Below, in pieces: positions 23,402-32,553 of a DNA stretch of 64,000 nucleotides. This DNA comes from Oscillospiraceae bacterium. GTDB taxonomy: Bacteria > Bacillota > Clostridia > Oscillospirales > Oscillospiraceae. Under the pieces are notes generated by a model, which saw only the letters and a program-made list of their open reading frames with translations, did not search any database and was not told the origin of the DNA. The translations under genes and the position numbers were made by a program. Positions within the stretch are counted from its first letter, which is position 1, and the number at the start of each line of letters is the position of its first letter. The DNA is taken from assembly GCA_017540565.1 (NCBI GenBank), contig JAFYAU010000008.1, positions 154,975 through 218,974 of the forward strand. The letters are read 5' to 3'.

Positions 23402-26400
23402 TTACCGGAGGACCACGCTGTCCTCACCGAGGATCTCGCGAAGCTCCTTCAGGAGAGCGTCGTGGACCAGACAGCGGGATCCGCGTTTCATGCCGGTATC
23501 CGAGAAATAGACGACCAGAGGGGTATCGCCGGGGAACATGGAGAGCACCCGACGCACCCGGGCATAATCTGGGTGGCCCTCTCCCGGCAGACGGAGCCAT
23601 AGCTTCCGCGGAGGGGCGGAGGGAACGGACTGCGGAGCCTGCTCCGGCTCTCCTTCCAGCGGACGGACGCTGTCCGCCACCAGCTGGGGATCCTTGTCGT
23701 CCCGCAGGGACAGACGGCCTTTCACGAGGGAGACGGACCCTTCTCTGAGGGCGTCCCCGCTCTGATCCAGCACCCGCTGGAAGCACAGCAGTTCCATGGT
23801 CCCTGTGCCGTCGTCCAGGGTGACGTAGGCCATCAGGCTGCTGTTCTTTGTCGGCTTGGTCTTCACGGCGTCGACGATCCCGGCCAGCAGGACGGTCTGG
23901 TCGTCCCGGAAGCGCGACGGACCCTTCTCCGATGCCAGATCAGCCAGGATGCTTCCGATGGGAACGGCACCTGCGGCCTTTGCCGCGGCTCTACGGTCGT
24001 CCATCGGATGGCCGGACAGATACAGGCCGGTGACCTCGTGCTCCATGGCGGCAAGTTCCTGCCTCGTGAATTCCTGCACCGGGGGGAGGGGAATATCCGA
24101 GAGTTCCTGCTGATCGGACGAGCCGAACAGGTCCAGCTGTCCCGCCACGTTCTTCCGCCTCAGGTCGGCCAGGCTGTCCAGCACCGGCTGGCAGATCTGC
24201 ATCAGCTGGCGCCGGTTCGCACCGAGGCTGTCGAAGCAGCCGCACTTGATCAGGCTGTCGACCGCGCGCCGGTTCAGATCCCCGCCCTCCATCCGGCGGC
24301 AGAAGTCCGTGAAGCCCGTGAAGGGTCCGTGGGCGGAACGCTCGGCCATGACGCCGCGGATCAGGCCGCGGCCGATTCCCTTCACGGCCACCAGGCCGTA
24401 GCGGATATGGTCGCCGGCCACGGTGAACATGTCTTCGGATTCGTTGATGTCCGGCGGAAGGAGCCGGATCCCCATGTCCCGGCATTCGGCGGTATACTCC
24501 GCCACCTTGTCGGGGGAGTCCAGCACGCTGCTCATCAGCGCCGCCATGAACTGGCGGGGATAATGGCATTTCAGATATGCCGTCTGGTAGCAGACCACCG
24601 CATAGGAGACGGCATGGGCCTTGTTGAACGCGTAATTGGCGAAATCCAGGATCTCGTCGTAGATCGCGGCGGCCACGTCCGCGGGTACGCCGTTGGCCAC
24701 CGCGCCGCAGATGCTGCGCTGCGGGTCGCCGTGGATGAAGGTCTCGCGCTCCTTCACGATCTCCGCCTGCTTCTTCTTGCTCATTGCGCGGCGGATCATG
24801 TCCGCCTGCCCCAGGGAAAAGCCGCCCAGCCGGCGCAGGATGTCCAGCACCTGCTCCTGGTAGACGATGCATCCGTAGGTGACCCTCAGGATAGGCTCCA
24901 GCAGGGGATGCCTGTAGGAGATCTTCTCCGGGTGGCGGTTGTTCTCGAGAAAACGGGGGATGCTGTCCATCGGGCCGGGACGGTACAGCGCGATGATGGC
25001 GGTGATATCCTCGATGCTCTTCGGCTGAAGCCCGGTGCAGACGCCGGTGATGCCGTCCGATTCCAGCTGGAACACGCCCATCGTCTTTCCGGCGGAGAGC
25101 ATGGCGTAGGTATCGGGATCGTCGTCGGGGACCGTCCTGATATCAAAGTCCGGATCCGTGCGGCGGATGACCTTCACGGCGTCATCAATGACGGTCAGGG
25201 TCCGCAGGCCGAGGAAGTCCATTTTGAGAAGGCCGAGTTCCTCCAGTGTGGTCATGACGTACTGGGTGGCGATGGAGTCATCCTTTTTGGACAGAGTAAG
25301 GGGGACGTAGTCGCTGACGGGGCGCTTGGTGATGACCACGCCGGCGGCATGGGTGCCGGAATCCTTCGGCATGTCCTCCAGCGCCATGGCGGTCTGGATG
25401 ACCCGGCGGACGCGTTCGTCCTTCTCCATCATCTCCCGCAGGGAGCGGCTCGTCTCCACCGCCTGACTCAGGCGGATGTTCAGCACATTTGGGATCTCTT
25501 TGGCCAGCGCACTTTCCTCGGCGAAGGAAAGGGCCATGGCTTTGGCCACATTGCGGACGGCATTCTTCGCTTTGAGGGTGTTGAAGGTGACGATCTGCGC
25601 CACGTGGTCCTCGCCGTATTTTCTCTTGACGTAATCGATCACTTCTCCCCGGCGGCGCTCGCAGAAATCCATGTCGATATCCGGCATGCTCACGCGTTCC
25701 GGATTCAGGAAACGTTCGAAGTACAGGCTGTATTTTATGGGATCTATGTCCGTGATACCGAGGCAGTAGGACACCATGCTTCCGGCCGCGCTCCCGCGCC
25801 CGGGACCGACGGGAATGCCGCTGTTCTTGGCGAACATCACGAAGTCCTGCACGATCAGGAAGTAATCGGTGAAGCCCATTCGGCCGATCATGTCCAGTTC
25901 GTATTCCAGCTGCTGCCTGAGCTCGGGAGTGCCCTCCCCGTAACGGGCGGCAAAGCCCTCCGCGCAGCGGCTGCGCAGATAGTCTGAACTGCTGACGCCT
26001 TCCGGCAGGGCGAACTCAGGCAGGTGATAGTGACCGAATTCGAAATCCACCCGGCACCGGTCGGCGACGAGGACCGTGTTGTCCGCCGCCTCCGGAACGT
26101 CCGGGAAGAGGGCGCGCATCTCCTCCTCGCTCTTGAGGTAGAACTCCGTGGTCTCGAACCGCATGCGGTCGGTATCGTCCACCGTCTTTCCCGTCTGGAT
26201 GCACATGAGGACGTCCTGTGCATACGCGTCGTCCTTGGTCAGGTAGTGGCAGTCGTTCGTCAGGACCAGGGGAATGCCGGTGTCTCTGTGAAGCCGGATG
26301 ATGTCCGGCGCGATGCGCCGCTGCTCCTCCAGCCCGTGATCCTGGAGTTCCAGAAAGAAATTGTTCTCCCCGAAGATGTCCTGCATCTCCAGGGCGGCGT

Positions 26401-26866
26401 TCTTCGCCTGACTGTAGTTTCCGGCGGAAAGCGCCCGGGGGATCTCACCGGCAAGGCAGGCGGACAGGGCAATCAGGCCTTCGCTGTATTCGCGCAGCAG
26501 CTGCTTGTCCACCCGGGGCTTGGTATAGAAGCCTTCGGTGAAGCTCCGGCTCACCAGTTTGCACAGGTTGCGGTACCCGGTCATGTTCTCGCACAGCAGC
26601 ACCAGATGATACCGCGCGGAATCGTACTCCCGTTCCTTGTCGAAGCGCGTGCGCGGAGCGACGTAGACCTCGCACCCGATGACCGGCCGGATCCCGGCGG
26701 CCTGGCAGGCCTTGTAGAAGGCGACGGCTCCGTACATGACCCCGTGGTCGGTGACCGCGCAGGCGGTCTGTCCCAGGGCGGCCGCCCTGGCGGGCAGGTC
26801 CCGGATGCGGCAGGCGCCGTCCAGAAGACTGTATTCGCTGTGAACATGCAGATGTACGAAAGCCAT
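23402..26866 (-). CDS. dnaE: DNA polymerase III alpha subunit
   Basis: Replicative polymerase catalytic subunit of 1154 residues, DnaE1 type. It opens with the PHP domain (FVHLHVHSEYSLLDGA). The polymerase core carries VGPGRGSAAGSMVSYCLGI and the catalytic PDIDMDFCERRRGEVIDYV near residue 393. A helix-hairpin-helix/OB region and a C-terminal tau-binding part follow. The length is typical of DnaE and it lacks the exonuclease insertion of PolC. Firmicutes usually also have polC elsewhere. ATG 26866 is preceded by AAAGGAGCGCC. A terminator separates it from the TPR gene upstream. Confidence 0.95.
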   Translation of the reverse strand: MAFVHLHVHSEYSLLDGACRIRDLPARAAALGQTACAVTDHGVMYGAVAFYKACQAAGIRPVIGCEVYVAPRTRFDKEREYDSARYHLVLLCENMTGYRNLCKLVSRSFTEGFYTKPRVDKQLLREYSEGLIALSACLAGEIPRALSAGNYSQAKNAALEMQDIFGENNFFLELQDHGLEEQRRIAPDIIRLHRDTGIPLVLTNDCHYLTKDDAYAQDVLMCIQTGKTVDDTDRMRFETTEFYLKSEEEMRALFPDVPEAADNTVLVADRCRVDFEFGHYHLPEFALPEGVSSSDYLRSRCAEGFAARYGEGTPELRQQLEYELDMIGRMGFTDYFLIVQDFVMFAKNSGIPVGPGRGSAAGSMVSYCLGITDIDPIKYSLYFERFLNPERVSMPDIDMDFCERRRGEVIDYVKRKYGEDHVAQIVTFNTLKAKNAVRNVAKAMALSFAEESALAKEIPNVLNIRLSQAVETSRSLREMMEKDERVRRVIQTAMALEDMPKDSGTHAAGVVITKRPVSDYVPLTLSKKDDSIATQYVMTTLEELGLLKMDFLGLRTLTVIDDAVKVIRRTDPDFDIRTVPDDDPDTYAMLSAGKTMGVFQLESDGITGVCTGLQPKSIEDITAIIALYRPGPMDSIPRFLENNRHPEKISYRHPLLEPILRVTYGCIVYQEQVLDILRRLGGFSLGQADMIRRAMSKKKQAEIVKERETFIHGDPQRSICGAVANGVPADVAAAIYDEILDFANYAFNKAHAVSYAVVCYQTAYLKCHYPRQFMAALMSSVLDSPDKVAEYTAECRDMGIRLLPPDINESEDMFTVAGDHIRYGLVAVKGIGRGLIRGVMAERSAHGPFTGFTDFCRRMEGGDLNRRAVDSLIKCGCFDSLGANRRQLMQICQPVLDSLADLRRKNVAGQLDLFGSSDQQELSDIPLPPVQEFTRQELAAMEHEVTGLYLSGHPMDDRRAAAKAAGAVPIGSILADLASEKGPSRFRDDQTVLLAGIVDAVKTKPTKNSSLMAYVTLDDGTGTMELLCFQRVLDQSGDALREGSVSLVKGRLSLRDDKDPQLVADSVRPLEGEPEQAPQSVPSAPPRKLWLRLPGEGHPDYARVRRVLSMFPGDTPLVVYFSDTGMKRGSRCLVHDALLKELREILGEDSVVLR

Positions 26867-26935
26867 GATGGCGCTCCTTTCTTTCCGGGCCGGGGGAGCC
26901 GGAACGGCGGAATGATGTGAGGGGGAGGACGAGTC

Positions 26936-26966
26936 GCAAAAAGGGCTGCGAAAACAGCCCTTTTGC
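26936..26966 (-). terminator. Terminator after the TPR gene
   Basis: On the minus strand GCAAAAGGGCTG pairs with CAGCCC-TTTTTGC around a 6-nt loop, giving a 12-bp stem with one bulge that itself ends in T5. It lies 20 bases past the TPR stop and before dnaE. Confidence 0.78.
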
Positions 26967-26986
26967 CGGATGCCGTTATGTGGGGA

Positions 26987-27952
26987 TCAGCCGATGCGGT
27001 CCGCAACGGCCTGGGCCAGGGCGGCGTATCTGTCGGCGCTGGCCTTGTCGCCGTCCTGGGCAAACGCGGCGCTGGCGTTGCGGCACAGCACGGCGTAGTC
27101 CTTGCTTTCTCCGAAGATCTGCTTCGTCTTTTCCGCGGCGCTGACGAACAGCTTCGCAGCTTCCTCAAAGCGGCCGGACTGGTAGGCGACAGCGGCTTTG
27201 GTGTTCAGGGCGCCGGCATAATGGGGGTTCATCCCGCCGTCCAGCGTCTCGAACAGTGCCAGGGCCTTGTCCAGGCAGCGGTCGGCCTCTTCCTTCTTGC
27301 CCAGTTTGTAGTAGGTGATGGCCAGATTGGCGTGGTTCGTGGCGATCTCCGCGTCGTTGTCGGGAACCTTGACCAGGTAGGTGAGCGCCTTCTCGAAGTT
27401 CTCCGCCGCCAGATCCAGCTTCTCCATGTCCTGATACACCAGACCGGTGTTGTTGTACAGCCCGGCCAGCTCATAGTCATCGGTGTTGGGACTGGCCAGA
27501 AGAACGGCTTCCGCCTTCCTGAAGGTGTCCAGCGCCTCGTCCAGACGGCCCATCAGGCGCAGGGCGCCGGCCATGTTCAGTTCGACGACGGCGTAGGAAC
27601 TGTTGTTCTCCATGCCGCGGGCCTGCAGTTCCTCTTCCACCGCGCGGAAGCAGGTCAGGCACTTGTCAAACTCGCTGATGCCGCGGTAGAAGCAGGCCAT
27701 CTCGTTGAGAACGGCCACGCGGGCGTCGCTGCACTCCAGGATCCACTGGCGCTCCTCGTCGGACATCGCCTCCACCTGCTCCTCGGGGGTATGGTCCATG
27801 TGGTCGTCGCAGCTGCAGCAGTGGCTGGGGACGATCATGAAGGATTCCGCCTCGGCGAGGCTGTCCTTCAGAAACTGCTCGGTGGCGGCGTTGTCATAGC
27901 CGGCGTAATACTGGTCCAGCCTGTCGTAAAAACCTTTGATGTCAAATGCCAT
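26987..27952 (-). CDS. Tetratricopeptide repeat protein with Cys/His-rich N-terminal segment
   Basis: A 321-residue soluble protein made largely of TPR helices; repeats are visible at about 105-140 (ARVAVLNEMACFYRGISEFDKCLTCF), 150-180, 190-225 (LYNNTGLVYQDMEKLDLAAENFEKAL), 235-265 and 270-305. TPRs mediate protein-protein contacts. The N-terminal region contains HCCSCDDHMDH near residues 44-54, which could bind a metal. I know no function for it. ATG 27952 follows CAGGAGGATACGGAA. It is monocistronic, with a terminator behind it and divergent from the next gene. Confidence 0.82.
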   Translation of the reverse strand: MAFDIKGFYDRLDQYYAGYDNAATEQFLKDSLAEAESFMIVPSHCCSCDDHMDHTPEEQVEAMSDEERQWILECSDARVAVLNEMACFYRGISEFDKCLTCFRAVEEELQARGMENNSSYAVVELNMAGALRLMGRLDEALDTFRKAEAVLLASPNTDDYELAGLYNNTGLVYQDMEKLDLAAENFEKALTYLVKVPDNDAEIATNHANLAITYYKLGKKEEADRCLDKALALFETLDGGMNPHYAGALNTKAAVAYQSGRFEEAAKLFVSAAEKTKQIFGESKDYAVLCRNASAAFAQDGDKASADRYAALAQAVADRIG

Positions 27953-28320
27953 TTCCGTATCCTCCTGTATATGGTGAAACGATTTTCTTTCCTACATTCT
28001 AATAATATAATATTCTGCGGAAACGCTCTCCGCTGTCTGTCATTTTACCCGCGGCGGGGCCGTTCGTCAACCGCCTGCGCGATGCAGAATCCGCATCGCG
28101 TTACACGCGCCCGTCATGGATCGGATGCGGCAGTGGAAAAAGCCCCGGACGTCAGGTGGAATGAAGGATTTGCCGTCAAAATCCCCATATACGTATAAAA
28201 TCTTGCGAAAAATCACTTGATATTCACAACAGTAAAGTGATAAAATAATCCACACGTTCCGCGGGGCATGCAATTTGTCCCCGTTTTCCGGTGCCTTTTT
28301 ACCGGGACAGGAGGGCTGTT
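27953..28320. promoter_or_regulatory. Divergent intergenic region (TPR gene / membrane protein gene)
   Basis: The 368-base gap holds an AT-rich patch (27997-28014) that could supply a minus-strand -10 for the TPR gene, and a plus-strand promoter TTGATA (28217-28222), 18-bp spacer, TAAAAT (28241-28246) for the membrane protein gene. I see no coding frame or RNA family in the rest. Confidence 0.5.
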
Positions 28321-28890
28321 GTGGCGTCCAGGAAATACGCGAGGGATTACACCCTGCAGAATGAACTGGATAACAGAGGGCGTCTTCGGACCACCGCCGT
28401 TTACAGCGGGCCGCAGTACCGCTTCACGCGGGAGACGGAAGAGACGCTGCCGCGCGAAAGAGCTGTGATCACGGCTGCTGCCGCAGTGTGTCTGCTGGCC
28501 GTACTTGCGTCTCTCAGCCTGAACGCTCCCGTTCTCCGCCGCTGGTTCGCGGTCCTGCCCCTGACGGTGTCGCTGGCGGGATGCTTCCTGCTGGCGCAGC
28601 TCGCCGTCAGGCTGTTTCTGGAAAAGCCGCCATTTACCAGAAGGGTCATGAACCGGCTGACGGAGCGGCTGGCGCCATGCAGCGCCGCCGTGCTCATACT
28701 GGCCGGCCTTTCCGCGGCCGGGCAGCTCGTGTGCCTGTTCCGCTCCGGGTTTTCCGGTAGCGACTGGGCAGTGCTGGGGGCCACGGTGCTTCTCGCGGCT
28801 GCCGCGGCATTTCTGTTCTCGCGGCGCAGGCGCCTGTGCGTGGAGGAGATCCCCGCCGACGGAGGAATCCCGGAGGAAGCGGGACACTGA
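28321..28890 (+). CDS. Hypothetical membrane protein, four predicted helices
   Basis: A 189-residue protein with a basic N-terminal cytoplasmic part of about 45 residues and four hydrophobic stretches (near 48-68, 75-97, 117-137 and 148-167), then a short acidic tail. I do not recognise a family. The start is GTG 28321, placed by CAGGAGGG eight bases upstream; an ATG at 28291 would contain that site. It lies 49 bases before the peptide-binding lipoprotein gene on the same strand and may be cotranscribed, although a functional tie is not evident. Confidence 0.6.
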   Translation: MASRKYARDYTLQNELDNRGRLRTTAVYSGPQYRFTRETEETLPRERAVITAAAAVCLLAVLASLSLNAPVLRRWFAVLPLTVSLAGCFLLAQLAVRLFLEKPPFTRRVMNRLTERLAPCSAAVLILAGLSAAGQLVCLFRSGFSGSDWAVLGATVLLAAAAAFLFSRRRRLCVEEIPADGGIPEEAGH

Positions 28891-28939
28891 AAAGCATATT
28901 ACGGGTTTTCCCGTGATAAAATTCATAGGAGGAATTCAA

Positions 28940-31333
28940 ATGAACAGCAAGAAACTCATCGCGCTGCTGCTTTGCCTTGTGATGATCGTCGGCATGCTGG
29001 CCGCCTGCGGCACCAAGCCCGCGGACGACACCAAGCCGGCCGATACCGAGCCCGAGCAGCAGGAAGAAACCACTCCGGCAGAGCCCGAGCAGCCGGAGGA
29101 GACCACCCCGGAAGAGCCCGAGAAGGAGCCCGCTGACACGTTGGTTGTCGGCTACAGCCCCTTCAACGCCAAGTTCTCCCCCTTCTTCTCCGAGACTGCC
29201 TACGACCAGGATGCCATGGCTATGACTCAGATCAGCCTGATCACCCTGGACCGCCTGGGCATGCCTGTTGAGAAGGGCATCGAGGGCGAGACCAGAGAGT
29301 ACAACGGGACCGACTACACCTACTACGGGCCCGCTGATGTGACGATCACCGAGAACGACGACGGCACCGTCGATTACGATTTCGTCCTGCGTGACGACCT
29401 CGTATTCTCCGATGGCGAGCCCCTGACCGTCGATGACGTCATCTTCTCCATGTATGTGCTGTGCGATCCCACCTACGACGGATCCAGCACCCTGTACGCC
29501 CAGCCCATCGAGGGCATGGCCGAGTACCGTTCCGGCATGGACACCCTGTTCAACCTGCTGGCTGCCGCCGGCCCGGACAACACGGACTTCACCTACTGGA
29601 CCGAAGAGCAGCAGACCGCTTTCTGGGACGGCCTGGAAGCAGCTGCCGAGCCTCTGGCTCAGGACATCGTTGACTACATCGTTGACAACGGCTACGCCGA
29701 GGAAGGCGCTCCCGTTGAGGCCTGCGCCGCCATGTGGGGCTTCGAGCTTGCCGAAGGCGCCACCATCCAGGACTTCGCGGAAGCTCTGAAGGCCGCCTAT
29801 GACAACGACTACATCACCATGATCAACACCGAGCAGGCCAACCTGGGCATCAGCGATCTGATGGCCAACTACGCTGACTTCACCGTTGGTATCGAGACCG
29901 GCGAGTCCGCCGCGAACATCAGCGGTATCCAGAAGACCGGCGAGAACAGCCTGCGCATCCATATGACCAAGGTCGACGCCACCGCCATCTATCAGCTGGG
30001 CGTGACCATCGCTCCCATGCACTACTACGGCGATGCGAGCCTGTACGACTATGACAACAACTCCTTCGGCTTCCCGAAGGGCGATCTGTCCAGCGTGCGC
30101 GCGAAGACCACCACTCCCATGGGCGCCGGCCCCTACAAGTTCATCCGTTACGAGAACAACGTGATCAACTATGAGGCCAACGAGACCTATTATCAGGGCG
30201 CTCCGAAGATCCCCTATGTGAACTTCGTCTCCCTGACCACCGATAAGGACAAGCTGAACGGCGTCGTGACCGGCACCATCGACGTGACCGACCCCAGCTA
30301 CTCCAACGACACCGTCGAGAACATCGCCCAGACCAACTCCAACCACGAGCAGGTCGGCGACAAGATCACGACCAACACGGTTGACAACCTCGGCTACGGC
30401 TACATCGGCCAGAACGCCATCAACGTCTCCGTCGGCGGCGACGGCAGCAGCGATGCTTCCAAGAACCTCCGCAAGGCCTTCGGCACCATCTTCTCCGTGT
30501 ACCGTGACGTGGCTATCGACTCCTACTACGGAGACCGTGCCGCCGTCATCAACTATCCCATCTCCAACACGTCCTGGGCTGCTCCTCATGCCTCTGACGA
30601 CGGCTACAAAGTGGCCTTCTCCGTGGACGTGAACGGCAACGACATCTACACCTCCGCCATGACCGCCGAAGAGAAATACGCGGCCGCCAAGGAGGCTGCT
30701 CTGGGCTACTTCGAGGCTGCCGGCTACACCGTCGCTGACGGCAAAGTGACCGCCGCTCCCGAAGGCGCCAAGATGGAGTACACCTTCTGGATCCCCGGTG
30801 ACGGCGTGGGCGATCACCCCGCCTTCATGATCGTCAACGAGGCCAAGAACGCTCTGGCCGAGCTCGGCATCAACCTGATCATCAAGGACCTCACCAACTC
30901 CTCCGAGCTGTGGGACAACCTGGATGCCGGTCAGGTCGAGATGTGGGCCGCTGCCTGGGGCGCCACGGTCGATCCGGATATGTATCAGATCTACTACTCC
31001 GACGTTGCCAACGGCCCGAGCACTCCCGCTCCTCAGGTCAACCCGCTGGGCGGCCCCGCGCAGGGCGGTTCCAACTATGAGTACTGCATCGCTGATCCTA
31101 CCCTTGACCAGTACATCATGGATGCCCGCGCTTCCACGAACCAGGCTTACCGCAAGGCCGTCTACAAAGCCTGCCTGGACATCGTTGTCGACTGGGCTAC
31201 CGAGATCCCGACCTATCAGCGTCAGAACGCCATCATCTTCAGCACCGAGCGCGTCAACATCGACACCGTGACTCCGGATATCACCACCTTCTACGGATGG
31301 ATGAGTGAGATCCAGAACATGCAGATGAACTGA
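28940..31333 (+). CDS. Peptide-type ABC transporter substrate-binding lipoprotein
   Basis: A 797-residue SBP_bac_5-type (DppA/OppA) binding protein, longer than the usual 500-600. It has a lipoprotein signal with lipobox LAAC (Cys near residue 21), then a Pro/Glu/Thr-rich linker to about residue 65, then the two-lobe binding fold; typical segments include DYDFVLRDDLVFSDGEPLTVDDVIFS. An extra region near 175-320 accounts for the length. ATG 28940 follows ATAGGAGGAATTCAA. Codon use is strongly biased, consistent with high expression. It is followed by a hairpin and terminator before the permease genes. Confidence 0.9.
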   Translation: MNSKKLIALLLCLVMIVGMLAACGTKPADDTKPADTEPEQQEETTPAEPEQPEETTPEEPEKEPADTLVVGYSPFNAKFSPFFSETAYDQDAMAMTQISLITLDRLGMPVEKGIEGETREYNGTDYTYYGPADVTITENDDGTVDYDFVLRDDLVFSDGEPLTVDDVIFSMYVLCDPTYDGSSTLYAQPIEGMAEYRSGMDTLFNLLAAAGPDNTDFTYWTEEQQTAFWDGLEAAAEPLAQDIVDYIVDNGYAEEGAPVEACAAMWGFELAEGATIQDFAEALKAAYDNDYITMINTEQANLGISDLMANYADFTVGIETGESAANISGIQKTGENSLRIHMTKVDATAIYQLGVTIAPMHYYGDASLYDYDNNSFGFPKGDLSSVRAKTTTPMGAGPYKFIRYENNVINYEANETYYQGAPKIPYVNFVSLTTDKDKLNGVVTGTIDVTDPSYSNDTVENIAQTNSNHEQVGDKITTNTVDNLGYGYIGQNAINVSVGGDGSSDASKNLRKAFGTIFSVYRDVAIDSYYGDRAAVINYPISNTSWAAPHASDDGYKVAFSVDVNGNDIYTSAMTAEEKYAAAKEAALGYFEAAGYTVADGKVTAAPEGAKMEYTFWIPGDGVGDHPAFMIVNEAKNALAELGINLIIKDLTNSSELWDNLDAGQVEMWAAAWGATVDPDMYQIYYSDVANGPSTPAPQVNPLGGPAQGGSNYEYCIADPTLDQYIMDARASTNQAYRKAVYKACLDIVVDWATEIPTYQRQNAIIFSTERVNIDTVTPDITTFYGWMSEIQNMQMN

Positions 31334-31371
31334 CGGCGTTAACGCCTGATCCCTGTAATGCAATGATCAGC

Positions 31372-31401
31372 CCGCTGCCCCGCTTCACCGCGGGGCAGCG
31401 G
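31372..31401 (+). other. Stable hairpin after the binding-protein gene
   Basis: A 12-bp perfect stem CCGCTGCCCCGC / GCGGGGCAGCGG with a 6-nt loop and no T run. Such hairpins often protect the 3' end of the highly expressed binding-protein mRNA from exonucleases. Confidence 0.6.
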
Positions 31402-31421
31402 TGACCGCTGTATACCAAAGC

Positions 31422-31448
31422 CGGCTCCTGTGCTGAGCCGTTTTTGTT
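31422..31448 (+). terminator. Terminator/attenuator between binding protein and permeases
   Basis: The stem CGGCTC / GAGCCG with a 7-nt loop is followed by TTTTTGTT. It is weak enough for partial read-through, which would give more binding protein than permease. Confidence 0.65.
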
Positions 31449-31551
31449 ATACAGCCGTCGTCGTCTTTACGGGGCCGTTGTTATCTGCCGCGGAACGCAC
31501 GTAATCACGCGGCATAAGATCGGCTTTCTGCCGAAGATCGGAGGTCTTGAC

Positions 31552-32538
31552 GTGCATAAGTACATCATCAAACGCCTGTTGTATTCCGTAGTGATCTTCT
31601 TCTTTGTCATGTTGATCATATACGTGATGCTGCGCTGTCTGCCCACCTCGTACATCGAGAACATCGCCAGACAGAAGTCCATGCAGCCGGGCAGCAAGTC
31701 CTATACGGAGTGGCTGGCCCAGCTGGAGGCGGCCTACGGCATGGACAAGGGGATCATCGCCGGCTACCTGAACTGGCTGGGGAATTTCTTCACCGGCAAT
31801 TTCGGTGACAGCTGGTACTATACGATCCCTGTGGTCGAAGAGTTCAACAATACGGTCTGGCTCAGCTTCATCATGGGCGTGATCGTCATGTTCTTCGAAC
31901 TGATCATCGCGATCCCTCTCGGCATCGTCGCGGCGACCAAGCAGTATTCCAAGACGGACTACGCCGTATCGGTCATCGCGCTGGCCGGCATCAGTCTGCC
32001 CACGTTCTTCTTCGCTTCGCTGCTGAAACTGGTATTTTCCGTCAAGCTGGGCTGGTTCGACCTGTTCGGCCTGGTGGGAAGGAACTACGCCCGTCTGGAC
32101 ACCTGGCATCAGTTCCTGGACAAGGCGCATCATCTGGTGCTGCCCATCGTGACGCTGGTGGTGCTGAGCATCGGCTCCCTGATGCGTTACACCCGCACCA
32201 ATATGCTTGAGGTGCTGAACGCGGACTACATCCGTACGGCGAGGGCCAAGGGCCTGAGCGAGAGGAAGGTCATCTATCATCACGCCTTCCGCAATACGCT
32301 CATTCCCCTGGTGACGATCGTCGGCGGCAGCCTGCCCGGACTGTTCTCCGGCGCTCTGATCACGGAGACGCTGTATTCCATCCCCGGTATCGGCTATGCG
32401 TCCTACAACGCCATGGTCGGCGGGGACATCCCGTTCTCCATGTTCTATCTGGCATTTATCGCCATCCTGACTCTGCTGGGCAACCTGATCGCGGACATCC
32501 TGTATGCCGTCGTGGACCCGCGGGTCCGGCTCGCGTGA
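31552..32538 (+). CDS. Peptide-type ABC transporter permease (DppB/OppB-like)
   Basis: A 328-residue inner-membrane permease with six predicted helices and a large loop after helix 1. The EAA motif contacting the ATPase is seen near the C-terminus (IRTARAKGLSERKVIYHHAFRNTLIP). Start GTG 31552 (VHKYIIKRLL) is preceded by GGAGGTCTTGAC; the open frame upstream to 31444 spans the terminator and is not coding. It is followed after 15 bases by the second permease, with which it forms the transmembrane channel. Confidence 0.9.
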   Translation: MHKYIIKRLLYSVVIFFFVMLIIYVMLRCLPTSYIENIARQKSMQPGSKSYTEWLAQLEAAYGMDKGIIAGYLNWLGNFFTGNFGDSWYYTIPVVEEFNNTVWLSFIMGVIVMFFELIIAIPLGIVAATKQYSKTDYAVSVIALAGISLPTFFFASLLKLVFSVKLGWFDLFGLVGRNYARLDTWHQFLDKAHHLVLPIVTLVVLSIGSLMRYTRTNMLEVLNADYIRTARAKGLSERKVIYHHAFRNTLIPLVTIVGGSLPGLFSGALITETLYSIPGIGYASYNAMVGGDIPFSMFYLAFIAILTLLGNLIADILYAVVDPRVRLA

Positions 32539-32553
32539 GAGGAGGGGAATACG

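Noticed and set aside
22786..23402. Manganese riboswitch for mntP
   Set aside because: The gene starts only about 20 bases after the dnaE stop, leaving no room for a yybP-ykoY aptamer.
28694..31363. Long minus-strand frame opposite the peptide-binding lipoprotein gene
   Set aside because: The Val/Gly/Asp-rich translation is the antisense image of a highly biased coding gene; no domain or ribosome binding site.
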